A DNA stretch of 64,000 bases from Enterococcus faecalis (GCF_029024925.1 NZ_CP118962.1:346501-410500); one strand, 5' to 3'; shown: positions 18,855-28,604, numbered from the stretch's first letter. Notes: a model not told the origin generated them from the letters alone. A program made the numbers and translations.

Positions 18855-19835
18855 ATGAATGTTATGATGCAAAAAGTACACGGGTCAGAAAATGATTTCT
18901 TTTTATTGGATGAAACACAGTTTGAGCGTTCTTTAACCGCTGAGGAAATTGAGCAATTACGCATCCAGTTATGTTCGCGGGAAACAGGATTATTGGCGGG
19001 AGCAGATGGGTTACTTTTGGTAGGAGAAGGGACTCACGGCACGTCCAATGCTAGAATGCGAGTGATTAACAGCGATGGTAGTGAAGCAAGCATGTGCGGG
19101 AACGGCTTGCGTACGGTTGCCCGTTATTTAGCTGAAAAAAACCAAGAAAAATCATTTACAGTTGAAACAATGTTTGCAGATTTGAAAGTACGTCAAGCCC
19201 CCAGTTTAGCTGAAGAAGTAGCGACTTACCAAGTGGAAATTTCGCCAGTAAGTTTTGAAGCAGTCACTATCCCAATGCATTTAGGGGTCCAAACATTAAT
19301 TGATGAAATCGTACCAGCCTTATCTAACACCATTCGCTTTACAGCGGTAGCAGTGCCTAATCCGCACCTTGTAGCATTTGTGGATCACGAAACCTTAAAT
19401 GGTCCAGAATTTGAACGAATCGCTACCTATGTAAATAATGAAAATCCGTATTTTCCAGAAGGGATAAATGTGAGTTTTGTTGAAATTCTTGGCAAAAATC
19501 AACTATTTGTTCGAACGTATGAACGTGGTGTAGGTTTTACAAGTGCTTGTGGGACAGCTATGTGCGCAAGTAGTTTACTTTATACGTTATTGAAAGATGG
19601 TGTTTTTTATGAAGAAATAACCGTCAAAAATGCTGGAGGTATGGTGAAAACAGTCGTCCACGAAACGTCTGATGACAGTTATTGGATGGAATTAATTGGG
19701 AATGCCACGATTACGCATTTGATTGAAGGATCACTGACTGATTTACTAAATGGTGCATTTGAGAAAATAACTATCACTGAAACGAATGAACAGAAACATT
19801 ATCAAGAATTTCTGCAAACACTTTCTCAAAAATAA
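18855..19835 (+). CDS. dapF: Diaminopimelate epimerase
   Basis: Cofactor-independent epimerase of 326 residues converting LL-DAP to meso-DAP for lysine synthesis. The two catalytic cysteines are in ASMCGNGLRT near residue 80 and TSACGTAMCA near 231. KVHGSENDF replaces the usual KxHGxGNDF at the N-terminus, with Ser instead of Gly. The protein is about 45 residues longer than many DapF, mostly in the C-terminal tail. Enterococci use Lys in peptidoglycan, so meso-DAP serves lysine supply. Start behind AAGGAGC; monocistronic. Confidence 0.85.
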   Translation: MNVMMQKVHGSENDFFLLDETQFERSLTAEEIEQLRIQLCSRETGLLAGADGLLLVGEGTHGTSNARMRVINSDGSEASMCGNGLRTVARYLAEKNQEKSFTVETMFADLKVRQAPSLAEEVATYQVEISPVSFEAVTIPMHLGVQTLIDEIVPALSNTIRFTAVAVPNPHLVAFVDHETLNGPEFERIATYVNNENPYFPEGINVSFVEILGKNQLFVRTYERGVGFTSACGTAMCASSLLYTLLKDGVFYEEITVKNAGGMVKTVVHETSDDSYWMELIGNATITHLIEGSLTDLLNGAFEKITITETNEQKHYQEFLQTLSQK

Positions 19836-19984
19836 CAATTGTTCCTTGATAAAGCGCTCTTTTATTTTACAATTGTGTTAAGTTCTTGTTCCAAAAAATA
19901 AAAAATATTGCTTGAATAAGCAAACTATGAGAAAATAAAGGGCATGAATTAAGAATTATTCTTAGATAAACGAGGAAGTGTCTT

Positions 19985-21193
19985 ATGAAACTATGGAAAA
20001 AAGTAGTACTGGGCTTCTTGAGCGTCTTGCTAGTGGTAGTAGCTGGGGTATGTGCTTACGGGATTAAGATGTATTCAGATGCCAATTCAACAATTAATGG
20101 GATCTATCAATCAGTTAACCGTAAGTCCAATAAAGGAGCCACGGCTAATATTGATGCGCAAGAACCATTCTCTGTTCTTTTAATGGGGATTGACACAGGC
20201 GATTTAGGCCGAACAGAACAAGGTCGTTCAGATACTACAATGGTTGTAACCATCAACCCGAAAGAAAACAAGTCCACAATGATCAGTTTGGATAGAGATA
20301 TTCTAACAGATATTGTTGGAAATGACACACAAGACAAATTGAACCATGCCTATGCATTTGGTGGCGCCGAAATGGCGATTAATACAGTCCAAGAATTACT
20401 GGATATTCCCATCCATCATTATGTATCCATCAATATGAAAGGGTTAAAAGACCTGATTGATGCGGTAGGCGGTATTGAAGTAGATAATACGATTGGTGAA
20501 TTTACGTTGGACGGTATTACTGTTCCAGCAGGTAAAATCAAGTTAGATGGCACGACAGGTTTGGCTTATGCGCGGATGCGTCACGAAGATCCTGAAGGAG
20601 ATGTGGGTCGTCAACGCCGCCAACGAGAAGTTGTTGAGAAAATTGTGCGCAAAGTCATGAGTTTTGACGGTGTTTCAAAATATCGAAAAATTCTTGATGC
20701 TGTTGAAGCCAATGTAAAAACAGACTTAACTTGGGATGACATGATGGACATCCAATCAAAATATTTGTCTGCCTTTAAAACAATTGACTCTGAACAATTA
20801 CAAGGATACAGTGCAACTATTGATGATATTTATTATCAAGTCCTAGATCCAAATAGTTTATACAAAACACAAACAACACTTAGAAAACAACTTGGTTTAA
20901 AAGAACATGCTTCTGAACGTGAAAAAGATTTAGCCTTTTATAATCAGTTTAGCTATGCTGTTACAGATACTGCACTGATTGGTGAATCTGGTGATTCAAG
21001 TGTCAATAGCTCTACTAGTTCGAGTAGCACAGCGGACACCACAGCCGGACAAACAGAATACAACGGCAATACGCAACAAGCAGCAGAAGGAGCCTATGAT
21101 CCGAATACGTACGTTGACCCAAATACGTACACAGATCCAAACGCTTATGCTGATCCAAATACGTATGTGGATCCCGACGCACCACAATATTAA
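19985..21193 (+). CDS. LytR-CpsA-Psr (LCP) family cell-wall glycopolymer ligase
   Basis: Membrane-anchored protein of 402 residues: short cytoplasmic N-terminus, one transmembrane helix (about 7-27), then the extracellular LCP domain (about 60-230). It shows FSVLLMGIDTG, the conserved Arg/Asp set in RSDTTMVV and LDRD, and the YARMRHEDPEGDVGRQRRQ block. LCP enzymes attach teichoic acids or capsule polymers to peptidoglycan. The tail (about 330-402) is Ser/Thr rich and ends in Asp-Pro-Asn-X-Tyr repeats. Start follows GAGGAAGTG. Confidence 0.9.
   Translation: MKLWKKVVLGFLSVLLVVVAGVCAYGIKMYSDANSTINGIYQSVNRKSNKGATANIDAQEPFSVLLMGIDTGDLGRTEQGRSDTTMVVTINPKENKSTMISLDRDILTDIVGNDTQDKLNHAYAFGGAEMAINTVQELLDIPIHHYVSINMKGLKDLIDAVGGIEVDNTIGEFTLDGITVPAGKIKLDGTTGLAYARMRHEDPEGDVGRQRRQREVVEKIVRKVMSFDGVSKYRKILDAVEANVKTDLTWDDMMDIQSKYLSAFKTIDSEQLQGYSATIDDIYYQVLDPNSLYKTQTTLRKQLGLKEHASEREKDLAFYNQFSYAVTDTALIGESGDSSVNSSTSSSSTADTTAGQTEYNGNTQQAAEGAYDPNTYVDPNTYTDPNAYADPNTYVDPDAPQY
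21098..21184 (+). repeat. Asp-Pro-Asn-x-Tyr tandem repeats at the LCP protein C-terminus
   Basis: Five imperfect hexapeptide units of the type DPNTYV, encoded by about 18-bp repeats, form the end of the LCP-family protein. Low-complexity extracellular tails of this kind can vary in copy number between strains. Confidence 0.75.
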
Positions 21194-21210
21194 TCTGTTA
21201 AACAAGCTCG

Positions 21211-21245
21211 AAAACTTCTATTTCTGATGGAAATAGAAGTTTTTT
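21211..21245 (+). terminator. Terminator of the LCP-family gene
   Basis: Stem AAAACTTCTATTTC / GAAATAGAAGTTTT with TGATG loop and long T run. Confidence 0.85.
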
Positions 21246-21278
21246 TCTTTTATTCTAGAAATTTTTTTCAGAAGGTGT

Positions 21279-21297
21279 TATAATTGGACTATACCAA
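21279..21297 (+). promoter_or_regulatory. nagB promoter -10 with candidate NagR (GntR) site
   Basis: TATAAT (21279-21284) is followed by TTGGACTATACCAA (21284-21297). Its reverse complement begins TTGGTATAG, like the dre half-site recognised by NagR/YvoA in Bacillus. The position just after the -10 suits repression relieved by glucosamine-6-P or GlcNAc-6-P. No clear -35 is seen. Inference from similarity only. Confidence 0.4.
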
Positions 21298-21322
21298 AAT
21301 AAACCGTAAGGAGCGTGTCAAA

Positions 21323-22024
21323 ATGCAAATTATCCGTGTAGCAAATGCAGAAGAAGGCGGCAAAAAAGCGTTTGAATTAATTAAAGAAGGTATGAACAAT
21401 GGTGCGAAAGTTTTAGGCTTAGCAACAGGTAGTACACCAGAAACATTATATAAAGAAATGACAGCAAGTGATGTCGACTTTACAGAAATGACTTCTGTAA
21501 ACTTAGATGAATATGTTGGTTTAGGTGGCGAAGATGAGCAAAGTTACCGTTATTTCATGAACAAACACTTATTTGACAAAAAACCATTTAAAGAAACATT
21601 TGTACCAAATGGTAAAGCAGAAGATTTAGATGCTGCTTCCGCAGAATATGAAAAAATTATCGATGCACATCCAGTAGATATCCAAATCTTAGGTATTGGT
21701 CAAAATGGACACATTGGTTTCAACGAACCAGGCACACCTCTAGATAGCTTAACACATGTCGTTGAGTTGACTGAATCAACAATCAACGCAAACAAACGTT
21801 ATTTTGACAAAGTAGAAGATGTCCCAACACGTGCTGTTTCTATGGGGATTGGCTCAATCATGAAAGGTAAAAAAATGATTTTAATGGCTTATGGCGAAGC
21901 AAAAGCAGAGGCCATTAAAGGAATGATTGACGGACCAGTAACAACAGACATGCCAGCAAGTGCATTACAAAACCATCAAGATGTTGTTATAATCATTGAT
22001 GATGCAGCTGCAAGTAAATTATAA
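21323..22024 (+). CDS. nagB: Glucosamine-6-phosphate deaminase
   Basis: Hexose-phosphate deaminase of 233 residues converting GlcN-6-P to fructose-6-P and ammonia. Complete motifs: GLATGSTPE near residue 33, NLDEYVGL near 62 with the catalytic Asp, and [13 protein letters not shown] near 126-138 with His and Glu. Start at 21323 is chosen for AAGGAGCG upstream; the 13 preceding in-frame codons are unconserved. It sits between two terminators. Compare the variant paralog at 7655. Confidence 0.95.
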   Translation: MQIIRVANAEEGGKKAFELIKEGMNNGAKVLGLATGSTPETLYKEMTASDVDFTEMTSVNLDEYVGLGGEDEQSYRYFMNKHLFDKKPFKETFVPNGKAEDLDAASAEYEKIIDAHPVDIQILGIGQNGHIGFNEPGTPLDSLTHVVELTESTINANKRYFDKVEDVPTRAVSMGIGSIMKGKKMILMAYGEAKAEAIKGMIDGPVTTDMPASALQNHQDVVIIIDDAAASKL

Positions 22025-22034
22025 TCGTTGATGA

Positions 22035-22080
22035 AAAAGAACTTGAAACATAAGGATTTCCTTATGTTTCAAGTTCTTTT
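22035..22080 (+). terminator. Terminator of nagB
   Basis: Long stem AAAGAACTTGAAACATAAGG / CCTTATGTTTCAAGTTCTTT with a five-base loop and T run. Confidence 0.9.
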
Positions 22081-22119
22081 TTTGTTATACTGGAAGTAAT
22101 AGAAGAAGAGGTGAAAAGG

Positions 22120-22821
22120 ATGTTACAGCTAACAATTCCAGAAATTATTTTACGGTTAGTCCTAGCGATGGTGATGGGTGGCGCAATTGGTTTTGAAAGA
22201 CAATATAAGAATCGCCCAGCAGGGATGCGCACTCACATTTTAGTTTGTATGGGCGCGGCTATTATTGCGTTAATTCAGTCGCAAATTGCAATCAATGCAT
22301 TGAAAGATGCGTTAGCTAATCCGGCTTTGACGGGGGTCATTCGTTCAGATCAAGCAAGGTTGATCGCACAAGTTGTAAGTGGAATCGGCTTTTTAGGTGC
22401 TGGAACCATCATTGTAACGAAACAAAGTGTCACCGGATTGACGACAGCAGCGTCACTATGGACCGTTGCTGGTTTAGGGATCGCGGTGGGCATGGGCTAC
22501 TATACGATTGCCTTAACAAGTTTTATCGGTGTATTATTTGCCTTAACCATTGTCAAACGAATTATTCACGTACCAACAATCAAAAAATTAGAAATTCGCT
22601 ATCAACATAAACAAGAAACCAAAGAATTTATTAATCAGTATTTTGAAGAAAAACATATTGAAATTTATGATGTGAATTTCAATGTTTCTTGGGTAGATGA
22701 TACAAAAATCTATACGAATATCTATACTATTGATTTGCCTAAAGGCCTAACGTATGCCGATGTTATCGAAGATCTATCTGTTTCAAATAATGTAACAAAA
22801 TTACGATTGATTAATGTGTAG
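22120..22821 (+). CDS. MgtC/SapB family membrane protein
   Basis: Protein of 233 residues with four N-terminal hydrophobic helices containing the family marks GGAIGFERQYKNRPAGMRTH near residue 21 and GIGFLGAGTI near 88, then TTAASLW. The C-terminal 80 residues form a soluble ACT-like domain. MgtC-type proteins take part in magnesium-limited growth and virulence in Gram-negatives; the activity is not settled. The ATG at 22120 is preferred over GTG at 22111, which overlaps the GAGGTG ribosome site. Confidence 0.82.
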   Translation: MLQLTIPEIILRLVLAMVMGGAIGFERQYKNRPAGMRTHILVCMGAAIIALIQSQIAINALKDALANPALTGVIRSDQARLIAQVVSGIGFLGAGTIIVTKQSVTGLTTAASLWTVAGLGIAVGMGYYTIALTSFIGVLFALTIVKRIIHVPTIKKLEIRYQHKQETKEFINQYFEEKHIEIYDVNFNVSWVDDTKIYTNIYTIDLPKGLTYADVIEDLSVSNNVTKLRLINV

Positions 22822-22846
22822 AAACATCTATTTATAATTAATGACA

Positions 22847-22876
22847 ACCGCTATAAGTTAAAATGCTTATGGCGGT
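22847..22876 (+). terminator. Terminator after the MgtC-like gene
   Basis: Stem ACCGCTATAAG / CTTATGGCGGT with an eight-base loop and TTTTC after it. Confidence 0.7.
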
Positions 22877-22979
22877 TTTCTTCTAGGACCTAGGACTGAT
22901 TTTTTAAGTTTAATATTTCAAAAAGATTACAAAAGAGTTATGATTGTATTACGAGTTAGAAAGAAAGGTGATAAGTAAG

Positions 22980-23549
22980 ATGAATAAAAAAAATAAATTT
23001 CTTAGTATTATTGTTGTTGTCGTTGTGATTATTGGTGCATTTGTGATGAAAGCTTATAATCAATTGATTACTTTAGATAATAAAGTCGAAGCAGAATGGT
23101 CACAAGTAGAGAATGTAATGCAAAGACGTGCTGATTTAATTCCTAATCTTGTCAGTAGTGTTCAAGGCAGTATGACTCAAGAAAAAGAAGTTTTAAAAGA
23201 AATAACGGAAGCACGTAAAGCATACGCAGGAGCAAAATCTTCTTCTGAAAAAGGGCAAGCAAATGAGCAAATTGAAAAAGGATTAGGTAATTTTGTTACA
23301 GTATTGAATGAAGATTACCCAAAGTTAGCTTCTTCTGAAAATGTCAAAACCTTAATGACTCAATTAGAAGGATCTGAAAATCGAATTTCTGTTGAACGCC
23401 GTAACTATATACAAGCTGTTGAAACATATAACCAACAGATTTCAAAATTCCCTGATAAAATAATTGCAAAACTTTTAGGATTTGAGAAGAAAACTAACTA
23501 TGTTGCGACAGAGCAGGGAAAAGAAGTACCACAAGTGGAATTTAAATAA
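22980..23549 (+). CDS. lemA: LemA family protein
   Basis: Protein of 189 residues with a short cytoplasmic N-terminus, one transmembrane helix (about 7-24) and a mostly helical extracytoplasmic domain. Family marks are LDNKVEAEWSQVENVMQRRADLIPNLV near residues 31-57. LemA proteins are widespread and often paired with TPM-domain proteins, as here; their role is unclear. Start ATG behind AAAGGTG. The TPM gene begins 44 bases downstream. Confidence 0.88.
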   Translation: MNKKNKFLSIIVVVVVIIGAFVMKAYNQLITLDNKVEAEWSQVENVMQRRADLIPNLVSSVQGSMTQEKEVLKEITEARKAYAGAKSSSEKGQANEQIEKGLGNFVTVLNEDYPKLASSENVKTLMTQLEGSENRISVERRNYIQAVETYNQQISKFPDKIIAKLLGFEKKTNYVATEQGKEVPQVEFK

Positions 23550-23593
23550 AAAATTTGTAGAAAATTTGGGTTAAAAGAAAGAAGTGAGGAAGG

Positions 23594-24880
23594 TTGGATA
23601 AAAAAGTCGAAAAAATTCAAGAAAAAGTTCGTTTGTTTTATAAAAAGCATCAGCGGAATACAACGATTGTTGTGGTAATTAGTTTAAGTATGATTTTAAT
23701 ATTAGGAATGGCTGCTTGGTATGAAGGAAAGGGAATCTCTTATGAAGCAAAACAAACTGCACTGAGAGAGAAGCAACATGCCTTACAAAAAAAGAGAGAC
23801 GATATTTTAGCAGGGAAAATGACTGAAGCGTCAACCCAGACAACAATAAATAACTTTTCTAAACAAGAAATAACTGGTGAAAATGAATTAGTGACAATTA
23901 CTGGAACGAATGGGCAGTTGAACATTAATGATGCTAATATCTATGTTTCAGATAATGCAGGTATTGTCTCAAATCAACTTAAACAGAAAATGTTTCAATT
24001 GAATCAACAATTGTTGGAAAATGCGAATGGCGCACAATTTATGCTTATTACCGTTCCTGCGTTACCTAGTGGGGAATCTGTTGAATCTTACAGCAATAAG
24101 ATTGCTAATCAATTAGGTGTAGGGGATCGTGAAAAAAATAATGGTGTGGTTTTTCTAATGGCAATTGAGGATCGCGAGTCTCGCTTGGAAGTTGGATATG
24201 GCTTAGAGAGTATTTTAACGGATAGCTATGCGGATGATATTATTAATAATGAAGAAGTAAAAGAGGCTTTTAGAGACGAGGATTATAATACAGGTCTCAA
24301 TAAAATTATTGATCAAGTATCGGCTGCAATCAATTCAAAAACCGCACAAGTGGATAATGAATTAACAAATATACAAACAGAGTTAAACACTAACACAACG
24401 AAAAGAAATGTTCTTTTAATGGCAAGTATTGCTGGGATGCTCATTTGTGCTGTTTATATTTTACAAATTTTAAGAACAAGAAAACTTGTTAAAAAAATGT
24501 ATCAAGATTATTTGAATTGTTTACCAACAAAGGCTGTCCTAAATAACTCAGAACAGACAAAGAAAGTATTAAATAAGATGAAAAAGACTTCTTTTTATTG
24601 TTTATATCTTAATGGAGCAACGTTATTTGCCACAAAAGGGAAAATAAGACGTGCCACTAAGCGTGGTTCTTTACTAAGTATATATCCAAATGCAAAAAAA
24701 CAATCTTTTGGGCGTTTATTAGTAGGAGATACTTTATATAGTTATGATGGTAGTGTTTTGACGTATGCTTATTTAAACTCACAATACAATCCGTCTAATC
24801 ATAGTAGTTCTGGTAGCAGCAGTGGTGGTTCATTCGGTGGCGGCTCATTCGGCGGTGGCGGTGCCTCAGGAAGTTGGTAA
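23594..24880 (+). CDS. TPM-domain (YgcG-like) membrane protein with Gly-rich tail
   Basis: Protein of 428 residues: N-terminal transmembrane helix (about 23-43), a coiled region (45-80), a TPM domain (about 105-245; YVSDNAGIVS, GVVFLMAIEDRESRLEVGYGLE), a second helix near 275, and a C-terminal Ser/Gly tail ending in repeated GGSFGGG. TPM proteins with LemA partners occur across bacteria; some TPM domains have phosphatase activity. Start is TTG at 23594 behind GAGGAAGG. A terminator follows at once. Confidence 0.82.
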   Translation: MDKKVEKIQEKVRLFYKKHQRNTTIVVVISLSMILILGMAAWYEGKGISYEAKQTALREKQHALQKKRDDILAGKMTEASTQTTINNFSKQEITGENELVTITGTNGQLNINDANIYVSDNAGIVSNQLKQKMFQLNQQLLENANGAQFMLITVPALPSGESVESYSNKIANQLGVGDREKNNGVVFLMAIEDRESRLEVGYGLESILTDSYADDIINNEEVKEAFRDEDYNTGLNKIIDQVSAAINSKTAQVDNELTNIQTELNTNTTKRNVLLMASIAGMLICAVYILQILRTRKLVKKMYQDYLNCLPTKAVLNNSEQTKKVLNKMKKTSFYCLYLNGATLFATKGKIRRATKRGSLLSIYPNAKKQSFGRLLVGDTLYSYDGSVLTYAYLNSQYNPSNHSSSGSSSGGSFGGGSFGGGGASGSW

Positions 24881-24883
24881 AAT

Positions 24884-24918
24884 AAAAAGCTAGAAACGTT
24901 GATCGTTTCTAGCTTTTT
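24884..24918. terminator. Terminator between the TPM-domain gene and nrdF
   Basis: Stem AAAAAGCTAGAAACG / CGTTTCTAGCTTTTT with TTGAT loop; serves convergent genes. Confidence 0.9.
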
Positions 24919-24919
24919 G

Positions 24920-25885
24920 CTATTTATCTAAACCGTAAAGATAGTCATCATCTTTCATGGCTTCAACTGTTCCTAGTAAATAGCCATTTCCTACTTGGGA
25001 GAAGAAGTCATGGTTGCTAGTTCCTGTCGAAATACCATTCATTACAATCGGGTTCACATCATTGGCTGTATCCGCAAATAAGGGATCCATACCTAAGTTC
25101 ATTAAAGCTTTGTTGGCGTTGTAACGTAAAAAGGTTTTTACTTCTTCGGTCCAACCTAAGTCATCATATAATTCTTCTGTATAACGTTCTTCGTTTTCGT
25201 ACAATTCGTAAAGTAAATTATACATCCAGTCTTTTAGTTTATCTTGCTCATCTTCTGGTAATTCATTAAATCCTAATTGGAATTTATAGCCAATATACGT
25301 GCCGTGCACTGATTCATCACGGATAATCAATTTAATAATTTCAGCGACGTTCGCTAGTTTATTGTTTCCTAAATAGTAAAGAGGAGTGTAAAACCCAGAA
25401 TAGAATAAAAACGTTTCTAAAAATACACTAGCAATTTTTTTCTCTAACGGAGTGCCGTTTTTATAAATTTCGTTAATCCGTTCTGCTTTATATTGCAGAT
25501 GTTTGTTGGTATTTGTCCACTCAAAAATATCATCAATCTCTTTTTTTGTATTTAATGTACTGAAGATAGAAGAATAACTTTTGGCATGGACAGATTCCAT
25601 GAATTGGATGTTATTTAAGACGGCTTCTTCATGGGGCGTCCGCACATCATTTCTCAGTTGATCCATGCCGCTTTCTGATTGAACAGTATCTAATAAAGTT
25701 AAACCGCCGAAAACGTAGCCGACAGTAGTTTTTTCTAAATCGGAAAGAGTCCGCCAATCATCTAAGTCATTGGATAACGGAATCCGTGTATCTAACCAAA
25801 ATTGTTCGGTTAATTTTTCCCAAGTGGATTTATCAATGACGTCTTCAATGGCGTTCCAGTTAATTGCTTCATAATACGTTGCCAT
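24920..25885 (-). CDS. nrdF: Class Ib ribonucleotide reductase, beta (radical) subunit
   Basis: Small subunit of 321 residues carrying the metal/tyrosyl-radical centre. Carboxylate and His ligands are visible: FIG-like YVFGGLTLLDT, MESVHAKSYS near residue 97, and LIIRDESVHGTYIGYKFQ near 191-208. It works with NrdE to make dNDPs aerobically, with NrdI activating the metal site and NrdH as reductant. It lies 200 bases downstream of nrdE with a hairpin between, so its transcript level may differ. Confidence 0.95.
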   Translation of the reverse strand: MATYYEAINWNAIEDVIDKSTWEKLTEQFWLDTRIPLSNDLDDWRTLSDLEKTTVGYVFGGLTLLDTVQSESGMDQLRNDVRTPHEEAVLNNIQFMESVHAKSYSSIFSTLNTKKEIDDIFEWTNTNKHLQYKAERINEIYKNGTPLEKKIASVFLETFLFYSGFYTPLYYLGNNKLANVAEIIKLIIRDESVHGTYIGYKFQLGFNELPEDEQDKLKDWMYNLLYELYENEERYTEELYDDLGWTEEVKTFLRYNANKALMNLGMDPLFADTANDVNPIVMNGISTGTSNHDFFSQVGNGYLLGTVEAMKDDDYLYGLDK

Positions 25886-26042
25886 GGTTATTCCTCCTGT
25901 ATGCTGGGACAGCAGTCTGTTTGACTAGTTGTCTCGTTTCTTCGCTTAAAACGTTCTACAGAGTCCAAATAGGAGCGTGCAGCCGTTCTTCTTTGTCCAG
26001 TATATCTGAAAATGTCCTGTTTAAAAAGAGAACATTCCTAAA

Positions 26043-26073
26043 AAATAAGACGCTCAAACAGAACGCCTTATTT
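26043..26073 (-). terminator. Hairpin between nrdE and nrdF
   Basis: On the minus strand AAATAAGGCG / CGTCTTATTT (one mismatch) encloses a ten-base loop and is followed by a T run. It may terminate or attenuate transcription between nrdE and nrdF. Confidence 0.5.
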
Positions 26074-26085
26074 AAGTGCTTTTCA

Positions 26086-28245
26086 TTAAATCACGCAAGA
26101 CTCACATTGATTGCTGCCAATTTCTTCAGCATCATCTGTAAATGTACGAATATAGTAAATTGATTTAATCCCTTTGTTGAACGCATAATGACGTAAAATG
26201 TTCAAGTCACGGGTTGTTTGTTTTGGTGTTTCTTTCCATTCATACAAGCCTTCAGGGATTTCTGAACGCATAAACAAGGTTAAACTCATTCCTTGATCAA
26301 CGTGTTGTTGCGCTGTTGCGTAGACATCAATCACTTTGCGCATATCCATGTCGTAAGCAGAAGTATAGTAAGGGATTGTATCATTAGCTAAATAAGGCGC
26401 TGGATAGTAAATCTTACCAATTTTCTTCTCTTGACGTTCTTCAATCATGCGAGTAATTGGATGAATGCTGGCACTAGTATCATTAATATATGAAATTGAA
26501 CCATTTGGCGCTACGGCTAAACGATTTTGATGATAAAGACCATCTTTTTTCACAGCATCGCGTAACGCAGCCCAATCTTCAGCCGTTGGAATCTGAATGT
26601 CTTTGAAGATTTCTTTCACTTTATCAAATTTTGGTGTAAAGTTGCCTTCAATATATTTATCGAAGTAAGCACCAGAAGCATAATCTGATTTTTCAAAATT
26701 ATGGAAGACTTGGTTACGTTCTTTCGCAATTTGATTACTTTCCATTAAAGTCCAGTAATTTAATAACATGAAATAAATGTCTGTAAAGTCTAATGATTCT
26801 TCAGAGCCGTATTCCATATGATTTTTAGCGAAGAAGGTGTGTAAGCCCATTGCGCCTAGTCCGATTGTATGGCTTAAACGATTTCCATTTTGGATAGTTG
26901 GCACGACATCAATTTCAGAAGCATCTGTTACAAAAGTTAACGCACGCGTCATAGCGCGGACAGATTTTCCAAAGTCAGGACTTTCCATTAAATTAACAAT
27001 GTTAGTTGAACCTAAGTTACAACTAATATCTGTTCCTAAAACTTCATATTCTTGTTTCCCATTAATAACAGAAGGCGTTTGAACTTGAAGAATTTCAGAA
27101 CATAAGTTACTCATGATAATCTTGCCATCAATCGGATTGTTTTTGTTAGCTGTATCAATATTGATGATATAAGGATAGCCAGATTCTTGTTGTAATTTAG
27201 AAATTTCATTTTCTAAGTCACGGGCTTTAATTTTACGTTTACGTATGTTTGGATTGGCCACTAGGTTATCATATTCTTTTGTGATATCTACATAGGAATA
27301 AGGCACACCATATTCACGTTCCACACTATAAGGACTAAATAAATACATATCTTCGTTGTTACGCGTTAATTCGTAAAATTTATCTGGAACAATAACACCA
27401 AGAGACAACGTTTTTACACGGATTTTTTCATCAGCGTTTTCTTTTTTAGCAGATAAGAACATTTCAATATCTGGATGGAAGACGTTTAGATAAACCACAC
27501 CAGCACCTTGACGTTGACCTAGTTGGTTAGAGTAGCTAAAGCTATCTTCAAATAATTTCATAACAGGGACAACACCACTTGCTGCGCCATCATAACCTTT
27601 GATTGGTGCGCCCGCTTCACGTAAGTTTGAAAGAGTAATTCCTACGCCACCGCCGATTCGTGATAATTGAAGGGCAGAATTAATTGAACGCCCAATGCTG
27701 TTCATATCATCTGTTACTTGAACTAAGAAACAAGAAACCAATTCACCTCGACGTTTACGCCCAGCGTTTAAGAAAGAAGGTGTGGCTGGTTGATACCGTT
27801 GGTGGATCATTTCATCCGCCAATGTTAAAGCCAACTCTTCATCGCCATCCGCAAAATACAAGGCATTAAAGGCAACACGATCTTCATATGTTTCTAAATA
27901 CTCTGTTCCGGCGTTGTTCTTTAAAGCGTATTGAGAATAAAATTTATAAGCCGCCATGAAAGACTTGAATTGGAAATGTTGTTCATCTAAGAAAGCATAT
28001 AATTTTTCAATAAAGTCCATTGAATATTTTTCGATGAATTCAGTTTCAATAAAATCTTCTTTCATTAAAAAGTTGATTTTTTCTTCAGCAGAGCTGAATT
28101 TACGTGTATTCGGTTCTACATTTTCTTTAAAGAAGGCTGCGAGTGCTTCTTTATCTTTATTTAAAGGGATTTGACCATCAACAGGACGGTTAATCTCGTT
28201 ATTCAGTTTGAAATAGCTGACATCTTTAATTTCTTTTAGACTCAA
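26086..28245 (-). CDS. nrdE: Class Ib ribonucleotide reductase, alpha (catalytic) subunit
   Basis: Large subunit of 719 residues. It has the NrdE N-terminal region without an ATP-cone, the active-site LCSEILQ Cys near residue 382, NLGSTNIV, and the C-terminal redox tail NQCESCVI that takes electrons from NrdH. The translation begins with TTG at 28245, overlapping the nrdI end by about 20 bases, so translation is probably coupled. Family and operon order nrdH-nrdI-nrdE-nrdF are typical of Firmicutes. Confidence 0.95.
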   Translation of the reverse strand: MSLKEIKDVSYFKLNNEINRPVDGQIPLNKDKEALAAFFKENVEPNTRKFSSAEEKINFLMKEDFIETEFIEKYSMDFIEKLYAFLDEQHFQFKSFMAAYKFYSQYALKNNAGTEYLETYEDRVAFNALYFADGDEELALTLADEMIHQRYQPATPSFLNAGRKRRGELVSCFLVQVTDDMNSIGRSINSALQLSRIGGGVGITLSNLREAGAPIKGYDGAASGVVPVMKLFEDSFSYSNQLGQRQGAGVVYLNVFHPDIEMFLSAKKENADEKIRVKTLSLGVIVPDKFYELTRNNEDMYLFSPYSVEREYGVPYSYVDITKEYDNLVANPNIRKRKIKARDLENEISKLQQESGYPYIINIDTANKNNPIDGKIIMSNLCSEILQVQTPSVINGKQEYEVLGTDISCNLGSTNIVNLMESPDFGKSVRAMTRALTFVTDASEIDVVPTIQNGNRLSHTIGLGAMGLHTFFAKNHMEYGSEESLDFTDIYFMLLNYWTLMESNQIAKERNQVFHNFEKSDYASGAYFDKYIEGNFTPKFDKVKEIFKDIQIPTAEDWAALRDAVKKDGLYHQNRLAVAPNGSISYINDTSASIHPITRMIEERQEKKIGKIYYPAPYLANDTIPYYTSAYDMDMRKVIDVYATAQQHVDQGMSLTLFMRSEIPEGLYEWKETPKQTTRDLNILRHYAFNKGIKSIYYIRTFTDDAEEIGSNQCESCVI

Positions 28246-28603
28246 TTTCTTCCACTACTTTCTTAAAGGTCTCCACGTCTTCGTCTGTTCCGCTAAACTC
28301 AAAGGAGTATAGAAGCGGAACGTGATAATCGCGGGCAATATCTTTGGCGGTATAGACAAATAATTCAGCAAAATTACGGTTGCCCCCACCAGCTACACCA
28401 ACTAACAGTTCTTGATTACTTTTATAATCAAGAAAGTCATTCACTACCTCTGTAATTTCTGCATCATAGGTAGGAATGACAAGAATAAAAGGCTCATTTA
28501 TTTCAAAAAAAGGATTCGCTGGCTCAAGTTCATAAGCAGGCAAATCCAATTTTTTAATAAAGCGCCTTGTTTGACCGGTGACTGAAAAATAAACAAGTTT
28601 CAT
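28226..28603 (-). CDS. nrdI: NrdI flavodoxin-like protein
   Basis: FMN-binding protein of 125 residues that supplies the oxidant for the Mn centre of NrdF. It begins with YFSVTGQTRRF, the flavin-phosphate loop, and has VAGGGNRNF near residue 72, the NrdI-specific segment. It starts one base after the nrdH stop and overlaps nrdE. Confidence 0.92.
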   Translation of the reverse strand: MKLVYFSVTGQTRRFIKKLDLPAYELEPANPFFEINEPFILVIPTYDAEITEVVNDFLDYKSNQELLVGVAGGGNRNFAELFVYTAKDIARDYHVPLLYSFEFSGTDEDVETFKKVVEEIESKRN

Positions 28604-28604
28604 C

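Noticed and set aside
20107-20337. Antisense open frames inside the LCP gene, and similar frames inside men, nrdE, feoB and clpL
   Set aside because: They mirror codon structure of the real genes and have no ribosome sites or family features.
21098-21184. CRISPR-like array
   Set aside because: The repeats are coding, about 18 bp and contiguous, with no spacers. No CRISPR array or cas gene was seen in the window.
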